Shown piece by piece: positions 32,451-43,879 of a stretch of 64,000 bases of DNA. The notes under the pieces were generated by a model. The model had not been told where the DNA came from. It searched no databases and saw only the letters and a program-made list of their open reading frames with translations. The DNA lies in NCBI GenBank assembly GCA_018340375.1, contig JAFFJZ010000049.1, positions 558,001 to 622,000 of the forward strand, in the 5' to 3' direction. How positions within the stretch are numbered: the first letter of the stretch is position 1; each line of letters starts with the position of its first letter. Source of the stretch: Gonatopus flavifemur (lineage: Eukaryota > Arthropoda > Insecta > Hymenoptera > Dryinidae). The position numbers were made by a program, and so were the translations under genes.

Positions 32451-34228
32451 TTGATGAAATAAAATGAAGTCCTCGAAGGGTCATCTCGCGAATATGATGG
32501 TCCTTCGAGCCAGATCTGCGGGTGATTCATGCTGAAAAACATTGAGAAAAAAAGACAGTGGGAAGATAATTTCTAGTGTCGATGTGGGCATTCGTGGTGG
32601 TGCAAGTGTGTTAGAAGTTCAAATTCGTCGTTTGACGCCGCCATTACTTCCTTGTCTCCTTCACACACACGCACAAGGAACGCGCTTTGAAATCGACGAT
32701 CATCTCCGCACTGGATCGTCTAGCTAGCAACGAAAGCACGTGGGGCTGACTTGTTCTTCGTCTATCGTTACGACTGATACCATTACTCTCATTACCTTTG
32801 TGTACGATGAGTTCGGGTCGTTATTCCTAAGTATATACTTCTTGTTCGCTCTACATAATTCTCGCTCGTGCACATGCGAGAGGTGTGGATATCGCCTTCG
32901 CTTCGATCATCTGATCATATATCAACGGTTATACCCTACTGTGTAGAATCTTCTCCTAACGTGGGACGATAAAAAATCGCATCTAAAAGCTAAAATGAGC
33001 TCTTGTGATGATTTATAATACCCCATTGAACCAAGTAGAAATACGTTTGACCAATATTCGAACTACCAGCTGGAGACCGATGGATCAGGATTCGAGTGTT
33101 TCTGTGTTTGTTTTTGTAACTGAAATCTGGACCCAGCATGTGGAGATAATACTATGATCAATATCCGACCAAACATCTCTCCATGAATAAGATTGAGTCT
33201 AAATCAATTTAATTACTTACTGGATTCAGTTCCGATAAATTTTCAACCATACCCAGATAGCATAAGAGGTCTGAAATAGCTTATGATGAATGCGATGTAT
33301 TCATAAAAAAACTCTTCGAGAACTCTTGTGCTATCTAAGATAGCTGAAATTCCCTTGAAGATCTCAGATCTTTGTTTGAACTCAATTTCGGATGATTTAA
33401 CAGAAAAACGCGATAGGATTGAGTTACCGACTGCGGGGAAAAGAAACGACAGAAAATGATTAGAAGAGTTGAAAGCCGCTTAGAGGCAGATAAGAACTGA
33501 TAGATCTTGAAAGCATCCTTTTGAGAGCACTTGCCTCTTCGAAGCATCCTTTGAAGAGCACTTCCCGTACAGCACCGGGCCCTCACAGCACTCGGAGGTT
33601 TCGAAAACGTTCTAAGACCGTCCGGACGTGTTGAAAACATTCTTAAACCGTTTTGAAAACGTCCAGGAACATGATGCTGCCTGGGGGGGGGAGGGGGGGG
33701 GAGGGGGGGGGAGTTTCGAACGTTCATAAGATATATCTTTTGAGAGTATCCTCTTAAGAACACTTTCTGGACAGCACCAGGATGTTTCTCGAACGTTCAT
33801 AAGAAGTGCTTAATTACAACACAGGGAACGTGCAAATAATGTCTCAGGCAGTTCTAAGAACGTTGCACATATGTCCCAGGTATGTTCAAATGTGATAATA
33901 CACTATTACTCCATAGATGAACCAATAATCCTGGATTTCAATCAATTACCCGATTGAAGAATCGCCAACGAAACGGAAATGTGCAACGAACGTTGGTCGA
34001 ACCTAAAATGAGACTTTGAACATATGCAGGTTCATTGAATGTTTATTATATGTAAGTGCATCTGAAATAAACTCAAAATTGATCCGATCGAATCGTGGTC
34101 TGTTGTTGACGGGAATCGCTCTTCAATTAGGTCAAATTGAGATGAATGGATTCTGTCAATCAGTGAATCCTTTGAGAAACGAGAACATAATTGATGAGTC
34201 TATGTGGAACAATTAACCAATAGTACAC
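32451..34228. other. Gene-free stretch right of the piggyBac element
   Basis: No supportable gene. 33500-33800 contains several degenerate copies of phrases such as GAACGTTCATAAGA and GAGAGCACTT, and a striking G run at 33683-33712. The minus-strand open frame across it is a poly-proline artefact of that run. Confidence 0.4.
33683..33712 (+). repeat. (G9A)3 tract, potential G-quadruplex
   Basis: Three runs of nine G separated by single A follow CT at 33682. Such a tract could fold as a G-quadruplex and is prone to replication slippage and sequencing error; its exact length should be treated with care. Confidence 0.75.
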
Positions 34229-34502
34229 CCACTGAGCATTTCTGTTAGAACCTCGCATTGATATTGCACTGATATTGATGCGATCTAGAAAGGAGCTGTC
34301 ATGAGAATTACAACAGTAATATTACAGAATTCAATTACAAGTGAATTACAGCGATGTTACGTTGGCAAGTGATATTCCAACGATATTTCTGCGGATTACT
34401 TTTGTAATATTGCATTTGTAAATTGGCAAACAGGTACTTCCAAGATCGCATCAATATTGCTACAATATTGATACGAGGTGCTAACGGAAATGTTCAGTGG
34501 GC
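34229..34502. mobile_element. MITE, ~274 bp with ~58-bp inverted ends
   Basis: Left end CCCACTGAGCATTTCTGTTA and right end (minus strand) CCCACTGAACATTTCCGTTA continue as inverted repeats through ACCTCG.AT...ATATTG and GATGCGATC. The interior is rich in GTAATATTACA palindromes and has no ORF. No target duplication is evident. Confidence 0.72.
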
Positions 34503-36230
34503 ATCTAGTTATCATTCCGCCCATTCCTTAATGATAATGATAAAAAATCTAGTGATGACGAAAATTCAACTGATCAATAGAATGATCAACTTTTGCCTGG
34601 TCACTGTTGAAAATAATACAAAATCTTGTATCACAAATGATATTAGATCTTGTAACAAGCTGTGATATGAAATTTTGTGTCAAAACTGATCCTAAATTTT
34701 ATAACAATGATGTAAAGGGATATGTCCACATGATTGACATGATACAAAATTTCGTAATACTGATACGTCAATAACTTCGTATCCGTATTGTTGAGTTTTG
34801 TACTGATTTTTCCAACAGTGCGATTCTTACGTGGTTTGTTGAATCTAAGGTAGAAGTGAAGCATATAGAACAACGTAGAAACGTAACCAAACAGTCCTCT
34901 GAGCGCAATTTGAGAAGTTGATTGAAACCTTCTCATGTATCATTCGTTTCGATTTCCGCGTTCTTCAATTTTGATTTACAACAGGATGTTGAAAGATGTC
35001 AGAATAAATAATGTTTCAATAAAATTTTCTCACCATCAATTCAAGTTTTGGAATTCATGGAAAACAGATTACGTACAATCAAACCCGGAACAAACTATCG
35101 CAAACCGACGTTCCATTCGAAAGAGACCAGTATTATGAGCCACATGTAGTCTAATATTGACACACCATTTTTTTTGACGATATTGCAGTAGAGTGAACAA
35201 TATTGTATCACCTTTCTGGATCAAATTTGGACTTTCTTCACGAATCAAATTCGCCTGAATTTTGCGCAAATCCGACGCCATAGCGTGGATAACATTTTAT
35301 TATCCACGCTGTAACCCCAGCTTAGGTACAACTGTGACCAATCGTATTGATGTCGACGTAATTGACAAGTTCTGGAGTTTTTCGGATCTCCATGCATGGT
35401 TCAATGGGACTACTCGCTTTCATGTGTTGAGCATCACAGACAGGTGTTATATCATTGATTCTCAATCGGTTAACTGAGTAACCTATACCAAAACGATCGC
35501 TGACTTCGATAGTTTGTGTATTTTGGAAATAAACCGTGAACTTGTACGCACAATCAACACAATGACCGACAGTACGGTTGAATACGATATCCCGTTGATA
35601 ATCAAGGGATGGAAAATGGTGTCCCGAGCGATTAAAAATACTGTCGCCAATGTGAAACCAGAGGGCCCGCCCACTGACTGCTTCGTTTCGCTCAGCAGTC
35701 TGGCCCCCTTCAAAATTCGCTTCGCTCATTTTGAATGGATCGTAGCCCACATATGCTCGCTTCGCTCGCATTTCGAACAATCCAGATATTCGAGGATATA
35801 TGAAAAGGCACTCATCGGTTTTTCACTCAATTGAGAACCTTTATAAATTTAATATTCAGGAAGCCTGAAACTTATTGCCTACCATTCTTTATACCATCTC
35901 TAAATGATTCAGGAACATGTACCTGAAGAACTGCAGAATTTCGGATGAGGGCTGAATCAACAAAAAGACAACTCAACGAAATCAGTGTTTGAAAAGAGAG
36001 AGTGTGACGTATCTCTCTTTTCAAACAACTTTTCGTTGATTTGGCCCCCATCCAGAATTTCAACTGTCCTGGTGAAAATAAAGCCTCGAAGTGCGACGAA
36101 AGCGTAAGCTAAAAGTAATTCAAGCGTAATAAGCGTAACGGAGGGTTATTTAGGCGTAATTTGAAAAGTATACCAAATATTTTCAGGCGTCATTTGTTTC
36201 AATAGCTACTTCCTCCACTCTTGGATTCTC
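34503..36230. other. Mostly non-coding stretch with small hairpins; one unassigned open frame
   Basis: 35284-35312 is a perfect 11-bp hairpin (AGCGTGGATAA/TTATCCACGCT). 35322-35780 (minus) is a 152-codon open frame (start MFEMRAKRAYVGYDPFKMSE; later HCVDCAYKFTVYFQN) that I cannot assign; the plus strand is also partly open here. 35940-36060 holds a hairpin (GTTTGAAAAGAGAGA/TCTCTCTTTTCAAAC) next to a motif TTCGTTGATTTGGCCCCCAT, seen again at 46262-46420. Confidence 0.4.
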
Positions 36231-36399
36231 ACTGGTGCGCAGTTGTCATAACGTCAACCAGCTCTTGGAGAGTGTTCGGATGCAGTAAAGCTCACACGAG
36301 AAGATCGATATCATTATTTCCTTCCAACATTTGAGCCCAGATTTTGATTCAGCGCCCTTGAGAATCCCCAGGACCTGTGTTACATATAAAAATATGATT

Positions 36400-36990
36400 T
36401 TGTTCATTGGAGCCAGAATGACTATATTCACGTGTGCCGTATTGGATTCACCATCTCGAATTCGTTTTTTGATGTCAGGTTTGGATGCCTCACCCTCCGA
36501 AACCCCTAAGACCCATGTTTCATGTGAATCTGTCCACAAATGCGAAATTGACTGGATTCACGTCCGCCATGTAGAATCCGTCATCCGGAATTCGTTTTCC
36601 GACGTCAGATTCGAATTCCTCACCCTCGTTTCGTATAAATCTGTCCACAAATGCGGAGTTGACTGAATTCACGCCCGCCATCTTGAGTTCAGGATTTGAC
36701 CCCAGAATCAAATGCAGCATCCTTCAGACCCCTAGGACCCATGTTTCATATCAATCTGTCCACAAACGAGAAGTTGACTCAATTCACGTCTGCTATCTTG
36801 GATTTTTTTCCGACGTCAGATTTGAATTCCTCACCCTCGAAAACCCCTAGGAGCCATGTTTTATATGAATCTGTCCACAAATGCGACATTGACTAAATTC
36901 ACGTTCACCATCTTGAATCCGGGATTGGACTCCAGATTCGGATTCAGCACCCTTCAAAACCCCTGGGACTCATGTTTCATAGTCATTCAT
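36400..36990 (-). repeat. Third array of the CCGCCAT-type tandem repeat (about 5 units of ~110 bp)
   Basis: Units near 36465, 36570, 36680, 36790 and 36905 have a (C)CGCCAT-like core with following GAATCCG, then GATTC.GCACCCT, AAACCCCTAGGACCCATGTTTCATAT blocks and CTGTCCACAAA. The core and the AACCCC block line up with the Transib and piggyBac arrays, the rest is specific to this array. No transposase is attached here. Confidence 0.62.
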
Positions 36991-37049
36991 CAATTCAAGC
37001 CCCAATGACGAATATTCAAAGACTGCGGAGAAAATGACATATACGGGAT

Positions 37050-37976
37050 GGTCCATTTGAAGTGATATAGTCGAATATCTCGGAAACTAGTGGATATAGA
37101 AAAAAATGTTCGGGGTGAAAAGTTTGGGGTTCCAAAGGGAAAGTATGATGCTGACCTTGAAAAATCCCTCAGAGGTCATTTTGAAGGTCATTTAGGGGTC
37201 AAGATGGTTTTTTTGAACAGGACCCCCATTCATTCATCATGGCATGAGAAAGCTGGTTTCAAACCCTCCACGAAACACTGGTCATGGACCCCTTTCCGCC
37301 CATTAGAGTGCAAGGTATGGACCGTCGAAGTGATTGATGAACTACTCTTAGCGACGCTAAGAGGAACAACGACGTGGACGTGGTAGTTCTCTGTTCTCTC
37401 CGGAGTGCTCGATTATCGTGAGTCCCCTCGCCTCTCACATGAGGGATGCTTGATGCTGTTACAGTAATTGTTCGAAGTTACCCCCCTCTGCCTGAACACA
37501 TAATCCTGGTATGTTGGCACAAACAGTGCGGATGCGATCGATGATGTCCTCCCTCATTTACAAAAAAACCTTCAAATTTTGGAACCCCACATGTGAGAGG
37601 CAAGGGGACTCACAATAATCAAGCACGCCGGAGGAAACAGAGAACCACCACGTCCACGTCGTTGTTCCTGGGTAGCGCTGAGAGTAGTTCATCAATAACT
37701 TCGACGGTCCATACCTTGCACCCCAATGGGTGGAAAGGGGTCCATGATCAGTGTTTCGTGAAGGATTTGAAATCAGCTTTCCCATGCTATGATGAAAAAT
37801 TGGGGGTCCCATCCAAAAAAACCATCTTGACCCTTGAATGACCTCTCAGGGATTTTTCAAGGTCTGCATCATACTTCCCCCTTAGAACCCTAATTTTTTC
37901 ACCTGGAACATTTTTCCCCATCTCCACTAGTTTCCGAGATATTGGACTATATCACTCCAAATGGACCACCCTGTAT
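37050..37976. mobile_element. Fold-back element with ~400-bp arms
   Basis: The ends read GGGATGGTCCATTTGAAGTG (left) and GGGTGGTCCATTTGGAGTG (right, minus strand), flanked by TATA-rich DNA. Arms 37050-~37450 and ~37585-37976 share CTTGAAAAATCCCT, AAGATGGTTTTTTT, ACACTGGTCATGGACCCCTT and ACGACGTGGACGTGGT. The spacer is ~130 bp. The end type resembles Tc1/mariner-related non-autonomous elements; no ORF belongs to it. Confidence 0.7.
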
Positions 37977-38248
37977 ATATGTATACAGCGGAGAAAATTT
38001 CCTCCGCAATCACTTATTTCCAACGAAGAAAATAAAAAAAAATGGCAGGACTTGTCCGATTCCGATTACAAAAAACGGTTCTTCGGAAAGAGTTTCAGGA
38101 AAGTCCCCTATAAATTTCAATCCATTCCGTCCACTTCCTCCAGAGCAATCACATATACAGACAGACATCCAGATAGACAGACACACAGATAACCCCACGG
38201 ATTACACAGGCCTGCGAGGTTTTTCCCCCTTGGAACTGGTGACCATTT

Positions 38249-38880
38249 TCCGAAGTAATTTGCTGCGTAGAATCCGAATCCGGAGCCAGAATTGGGCTAT
38301 CACGTCAGGATTTTGAGATATCTGAGGGTAAATACGCGAAAAATGCGGTTTTTCGCTACTTTTGAGGTTATGTACAGGACGCATAAAATTTTTTTGATCT
38401 TTTCTCTCAACTTCATCAATTTGCACTACTCTTCCTGTTTAAAATGAGCTATTGAACGTTCATGTACGATTTTTTCTCGCAAAGTTACGACCATTCTAAG
38501 TTGTGTAATATGTCCCAACAACAGAATGAGTATTCACATTTATTACACTGATCGACAATGAAATTCTCCTTCAAATGAAATTCTCTTTTCTGAAGTAATT
38601 TTCTGCGTAGAATCCAAATCCGGAGTCAGGATTGGGCCATCGCGTAAGCATTTCAAGATATTTAAGATTAGGTCCACGAAAAATGGGTTTTTTGATTACT
38701 TTGGAATTCATGTACTGAGTGCACAATTTTTTTTAGTCTTCCCTTCTAATTGCATCATCCAGTACTACTCTTACTCTTCAAGATAAGCTATTAATCGGTG
38801 ACCTACAATTTCTCCTTGCAGAGTTACGAGTATTCCAAGTTGTGAAATATATCCCCAAGATTATAATATTTCTAGGATCT
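38249..38880 (+). repeat. Tandem direct duplication, ~340-bp period
   Basis: 38249-38525 and 38592-38870 are diverged direct copies. Both hold AAGTAATTT(G/T)CTGCGTAGAATCC, ATTGGGC.ATC.CGT, CGAAAAATG.GGTTTTT and GTTACGA..ATTC.AAGTTGTG. Related blocks appear inside the inverted repeat at 41350-41912. 38900-39271 beyond it holds nothing I can name. Confidence 0.65.
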
Positions 38881-39271
38881 CCTGAGGGTGCTGCCAGGAT
38901 GTATGGGAATGAAAATTCTAATTTTCTAATATGATATTCTTATTCAGCGCCCCAAAAACTTATATGTTCACATATTCAAGGAAAATTTCCCTTCAAAAAA
39001 ATGGGTTCCCCAAAGGGTTGATAATTCACAGACCTGCGGAATATAAGTTTTTATTTTCCCTTCGAACAATAATGGTTCCTTTCCAGGTATTCAGATTGTG
39101 GAACTAAAATATAACGCCAGTTTTTACAGCACATCAGGATTCATTTTTATGTGAGATATGAATATTTACAGTTTTTAAACAATTTGTATGAACGAAAAAT
39201 ATATACGTTTTATATAAAATTCAGACATGGGGCTGCACTGGTTTCAAACAAGACCTAAGATACTAGATGAA

Positions 39272-40970
39272 TCAAAAGGACTTATGATATCTTTTTCTAG
39301 TTTCTTCAAAACTTCTGTTTGATCTCTTTCTGTTGTACTCATGATTCGGTTCATCTCTCTTTAACATCCAGCAATAGTCAGCCATCATTCTAACGTCCCA
39401 CCTTCCTTGATATCTGGTCTCCATAACCTTAAGATCTTGATGAAATCTCTCCCTTGCTCTTCACTGACAGCACCAAGATTCTCGGGGAAAAAGTCAATAT
39501 GGGAATGCAAATAATGGAGTTTTATACTCATATTACAACCCAGGGTTTTGAAATTGTTAAGCATGCTGTTGACTATATTTTCATAATCAGGGCTTTTCCT
39601 GTTCCCTAAAAAATGTTGTACGACTTCCTTAAATGACTTCCAAGCGAGCTTCTCGGTTTTATTCATAGTTTTTTCAAAGTCAGGATCTTGCATCAATTTC
39701 CTTATGTCTGGACCAACAAAAACGCCTTCTTTTATCTTCGCATCCGATAAATGCTTGAATTGATCACATAAATATTTGAAACAAAGACCATCTTTAGGCA
39801 ATGCCTTTACGAATTGCTTCATAATGCCTAATTTAATATGAAGCGGAGGTAGCAGAATTTTGGAGCGGTCAACTAGTGTTTCGTGTACAACATTTTTACT
39901 TCCAGGGTTCAATGATGCTCTCTGTGGCCAATCTTTCTGGATCCAATGTCGTGCTCTATTCCTACTATCCCATTCACATAGAAAACAGGGTATTTTGTAT
40001 ACCCTCCTTGTTGACCAAGCAACATAGTTAATATTTTGAGATCACCACATATAGTCCAGTTATGATTGGAGTAATTTATTTTTTTGAGGACGAAATCCAA
40101 ATTTTCATAACATTCTTTCAAATGAGTAGAATGTCCAATAGGCAAAGAAGCAAATTTATTACCATTATGTAACAATACTACTTTGAGGCTCCGTTTCGAA
40201 GAATCTATAAAAAGTCTCCAATCATTTGGATTGTATTCTACATCAAACATTTTGAGTAGGCCAGGCACATCACAACAATACACTAAATTTTTTTCTTGAG
40301 CAAAATACGGTAGAAAATCCTTCTCTCTATTTCTATACCAATAAAAGTTCGTTGTACGATCCAGCATGTTTTTTTCTTTCAATCTGGAACCGAGTAATTC
40401 TGCAGCATCTTTCGAAAGATTAAGATCTCTTGTCAAATCATTCAATTCACTTCGAGAAAACAGTGGTGGTGTTTCGTTGCACTCGTAATATTCATCGTCA
40501 GGATCTGAAGTATTCATTATAGCCTCTTGAAATAAACTAGGATCAGATGAAAATGGTTGGGCAGGATGGCATAACTCTTTGCTATCAGGATCTTTATACG
40601 TAGGTAAAATCACAGAACGAATATCAGGATAACTTATCGCTGCTTTATTTTTAGAATTAAATCCTTTTATGTTTGAACAGCAGAAGTAACAATCGTTGAT
40701 ATGATTTTGCGGTTCCATCCAAATCATTGGAGTCTGTAAACTAAAACAATGTTTTTCTCCTCTTGACCATTTCCGAAGTTCACGTACACATGTCGAACAT
40801 ACTTTATGAGGCGCCCATTGTTTGTCTTGGTTTTTTATGTTGATTTTGAAATAGCTATCGTATAGTTCTTCAATACATTTAGAAATTATTTGTTGCTGTC
40901 TCTTTATTACATAATTTCCACATATGTAGCATAAGTTATCTGGAGCATTGATACATTTTCGAGAAGCCAT
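39272..40970 (-). pseudogene. Member of an unnamed arthropod repeat-gene family with Cys-rich N-terminus, two frame changes
   Basis: ATG at 40970 (MASRKCINAPDNLCYICGNYV). Cysteine pairs at CYIC, KVCSTC and DCYFC suggest a zinc-binding N-terminus. Then follow AAELLGSRLKEKNML, EWRLF-like DWRLFIDSSKRSLKVVLLHNGN, PIGHSTHLKECYENL and WTICGDLKILTMLLGQQGGYTKYP. The frame changes near 39980. It continues with SKILLPPLHIKLGIMKQFVKAL, AKIKEGVFVGPDIRKL and GCNMSIKLHYLHSHIDFFPENLGAVSEEQG, then changes again near 39450 and reaches a stop at 39272-39274. I recall this domain order from multi-copy arthropod proteins, often beside transposons. It is likely transposon-derived, but its reaction is not known to me. 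Confidence 0.65.
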
Positions 40971-41191
40971 TTGTGAAACTTTTTTTTAAATACACGAAAT
41001 TCACAACAATTACTGGACACTCGATACTTGTACACGGAGGAAAAAATTAGAACAACAATCAGTACATTCCGAGTGAATTAGTGGAATAATGTCTGAACAT
41101 AGCAACAAACAATCTACGATCTCAGCAGTGCTGGCTCGAAGGATATCACCGCCCGGCGCGAGAATTTTGTAGGCGTCCGAATATAATAGTG

Positions 41192-41229
41192 TAGCATATT
41201 GCATAAATATATATTTATGTGATATGCTA
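41192..41229. repeat. Short AT-rich hairpin
   Basis: AGCATATTGCATAAATA pairs imperfectly with TATTTATGTGATATGCT. It abuts the opposite-strand gene fragment at 41234. Confidence 0.5.
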
Positions 41230-41233
41230 TAAG

Positions 41234-41335
41234 CATTTTCTACCGTATTTCGCTCAAGAAAAAAATTTAGCGTATCGTTGTGATGCGCCTGGCCTACTCA
41301 AGGTGTTTCATGTAGAATACAATCCAAAGTCAATC
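41234..41335 (+). pseudogene. Opposite-strand fragment of the 39272-40970 gene family
   Basis: Reads FLPYFAQEKNLAYRCDAPGLL on the plus strand. The neighbouring minus-strand gene has FLPYFAQEKNLVYCCDVPGLL at about 40240-40310, so 30-odd codons are duplicated in inverted orientation 1 kb away. It ends before the 41350 inverted repeat. Confidence 0.75.
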
Positions 41336-41349
41336 CCCTTCATTCATTC

Positions 41350-41912
41350 AACATTTTTCTGAAGCATTTTGGTGCGCTGAATCCGCATATGGCTCCAGAA
41401 TTGCTATATCACGTCAGGTATTTGGGATATTCCGACCTAAAATGTGGAAAACACTGTTTTTGGCATATTTGAGGTTCCGTAAAGTCGAAAGGTAATTTTT
41501 TTCACAAAACCAATAGATGCACCTCAAAGTATCAGTCATCCTCTTCCAAATGCCGTTGAGTTTGCTGAAATATCTTTTTTTTTCATTGAGATACGACAAT
41601 TTTAAATTTGTGCGCTCATGTACTCAATAAATAGGTGGAGACACAATTTTCAAACTGTCGTATCTCAATGAAAAAAAAAGGTATCTGAGCAAACTCAACG
41701 GCATTTGGAAGAGGAGGACTTATACTTTGAGGTGCATGTATTGGTTTTGAGAAAAAAAATTACCCTTCGACTTCACGTAACCCCAAATATGTCGAAAAAC
41801 AGTGTTTTTCACATTTTTAGGTCGAAATATCTCAAAAACCTGACGTGATAGAGCAATTCTGCAGCCAGATTCGGATTCAGCGGATCAAAATGCTTCGGAA
41901 AAAGATATTATT
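41350..41912. repeat. Fold-back element, ~255-bp arms
   Basis: Left arm 41350-41605 and right arm 41650-41912 pair along ATGCCGTTGAGTTTGCT, TGTCGTATCTCAATGAAAAAAA, GAGGTGCAT, TGACGTGATA and AAGCATTTTG, with a loop of ~45 bp. The outer block (CTGAATCCG.AT.TGGCT..AGAATTGC) is the same family as 38249-38880. Confidence 0.75.
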
Positions 41913-42085
41913 GTTTGAGGGGGAAAAAAAAAGTCAAATTTCGCAGGCCTGTGTTATCAATCAGTATCGCATGAAATGAAAAACTGTCATGCAATGAAAT
42001 GAAAATTGGATTGTTCAAATATTTCGAGAGATATTGTCATACGGCAAGATGACGAGTGCAATAGGCACTCTGTGCTTGGTATACT

Positions 42086-42754
42086 ATGTATACCGATGAG
42101 TGCCTAGAGAATGGGTCGAAGGAATGGACTACTACCAGCTTTACGCGTAGGCTTCAGCTCTCAGAGAAATACCGGGATCAACGAATACAGCTCTACCTTC
42201 CACTCAAATTGCACGTGGACAGAGAGGATATTGCTTCGATCGACATGTCAGTGCTTAAGCAATACTACTTGGACGCCTCAGACTTTTTGGACGAGAAGAT
42301 CGCCAAAGTATCGGGACTCTCCACAGGATGCATCCCCACAGGTACCACTGTCACTTCCGTGAGTGCAACAAGCGCATGTGAACTAGCTCGTACCAATATT
42401 CTAAAGTTTTCTGGTCTTCATACCGCATGGTCTGGATTCTCTGTCCTTTTTGGATTGCTTATTGTTCCAAACAAATCTCTCACTGCGGTACACCGTTTGC
42501 ACCATCTTCAGACCAGTTTGACGGGCGGAGCTCATCATTTAATGAAAAATACAAAAATGACATCCGCGAATTCCGATTCAGATTGGAAAACCTTGAAGAA
42601 ACGATATAATAATCCACGCGCGATTATTGACGCGTATCTGACATTACTATTCGACATCCCAACAGCGTCAGATAATTCGTTGAGTGGATTAGAACATTTG
42701 CGTGATACAGCAACTGAAGTACGCGCAGCTTCAGCCGGTCGCGAAATGGGATGA
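42086..42754 (+). pseudogene. BEL/Pao retrotransposon Gag region
   Basis: 222-codon open frame. The conserved BEL/Pao Gag pattern is visible as SLTAVHRLHHLQTSLTGGAHHLMKNT, followed by DWKTLKKRYNNPRAIIDAYLTLLFDIP. The N-terminal PKFDG region is only partly recognisable in overlapping frames. The frame ends in DNA where the coding match is lost (42755-43090). Gag would form the particle. Upstream (41960-42085) I find no LTR or primer-binding site. Confidence 0.72.
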
Positions 42755-43093
42755 TATTCTCGTATATTTATTAGTGCGAAAGCTCGATCAAGGCTCTCGT
42801 GAAGAGTGAGAAACCAATTTGGGAAATACGAAGGATTATCCTGATTTCTCTGAACTCACGCCATCTTCAGATACTCGAATTCGTACCTTCGAAGCTCTTG
42901 CGAGTTCAAGCAAACCCCCTGAACGAAACAGTACTCGCGTTTTTCGATTCCATAAAATGAAACCGCTCAACACTCATCTTGCATCCTCTTGTATTATGTG
43001 TTACGTTGTAAGTCAAATCATAGGTTATATCATTGTGATAAATTTCAAAACATGTCTATCTAATAGCGTAATGCGTTGATACGACAGGGGCAA

Positions 43094-43650
43094 CTTTGTC
43101 AAAGTTGTTCATGTAAAGGACATGGCACTAGAGACTGCAGAAGTCAACTAAGTTGCTTGGCGTGCCAACAAAGACATTACTCGCTGTAACATCGCAAACC
43201 TACTCATCATTCTCAAAGCGGGCCGAATATTAGGTCCATGTCGGACATTACAGATTTCAGCGCGAGTACGCAAAACGCAGCTAGTACTTCGACTCCTCAC
43301 GTCGTTTCTTCTCATAATGTGAAAATTTATCAAGTATCGAGGATCATACGTTTGACAATTGCATTAAATTATCTACTGCCTACATTCAAATTCTTGGGCC
43401 CTCTGGCCGTTCGATTTGCGTCCGAGCACTATTCGACCCTGGATTATCCATTTCAGAATCTGTGATGCAAGTTTTGCGTTCAAATCGCACTCCACTGAAA
43501 GCATCGGTATCGGGAGTTGTAGGAGTTCCTACAAATCATGTCTCTCACGTCGTGAATCGTAAAATACGACCGAAAAATGAAATTGGGTCAGAGTGACCCC
43601 TCCACGGCTGAGTGTCACGTAATATCACCGCGTATAACACTCCAAGTCAG
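43094..43650 (+). pseudogene. BEL/Pao Gag zinc knuckle and protease remnant
   Basis: 43097-43138 encodes CQSCSCKGHGTRDC, a CCHC zinc knuckle. It is followed by SCLACQQRHYSLL-like DNA, then a region with an aspartic-protease-like ALFDPGLSISESVMQVL segment (43424-43475; the usual Ser or Gln after the catalytic Asp is Pro). Several frame changes separate these pieces. Confidence 0.6.
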
Positions 43651-43879
43651 TTGAATACCGCCTCATTCCCGCATTTACACGGCTTACAACTGACCGATCA
43701 AGTTTCTTCGCCTCCATGCAGAATTGAAGTTTTGCCGGGAGCGGATATTCACGGTGCTGTTCTCACTCAAGGACTGATCCAAGGTTCAATAGGCACACCC
43801 ATTGCCAAAAATACTATATTTGGCTGAGTTATAACTGGGCCTACTCCAAATAATCTTCCGCCGCCAACAACCATGGAGA

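Noticed and set aside
33335..33763. 142-codon minus-strand frame with a poly-proline run
   Set aside because: It is created by the (G9A)3 tract; no conserved motif outside it.
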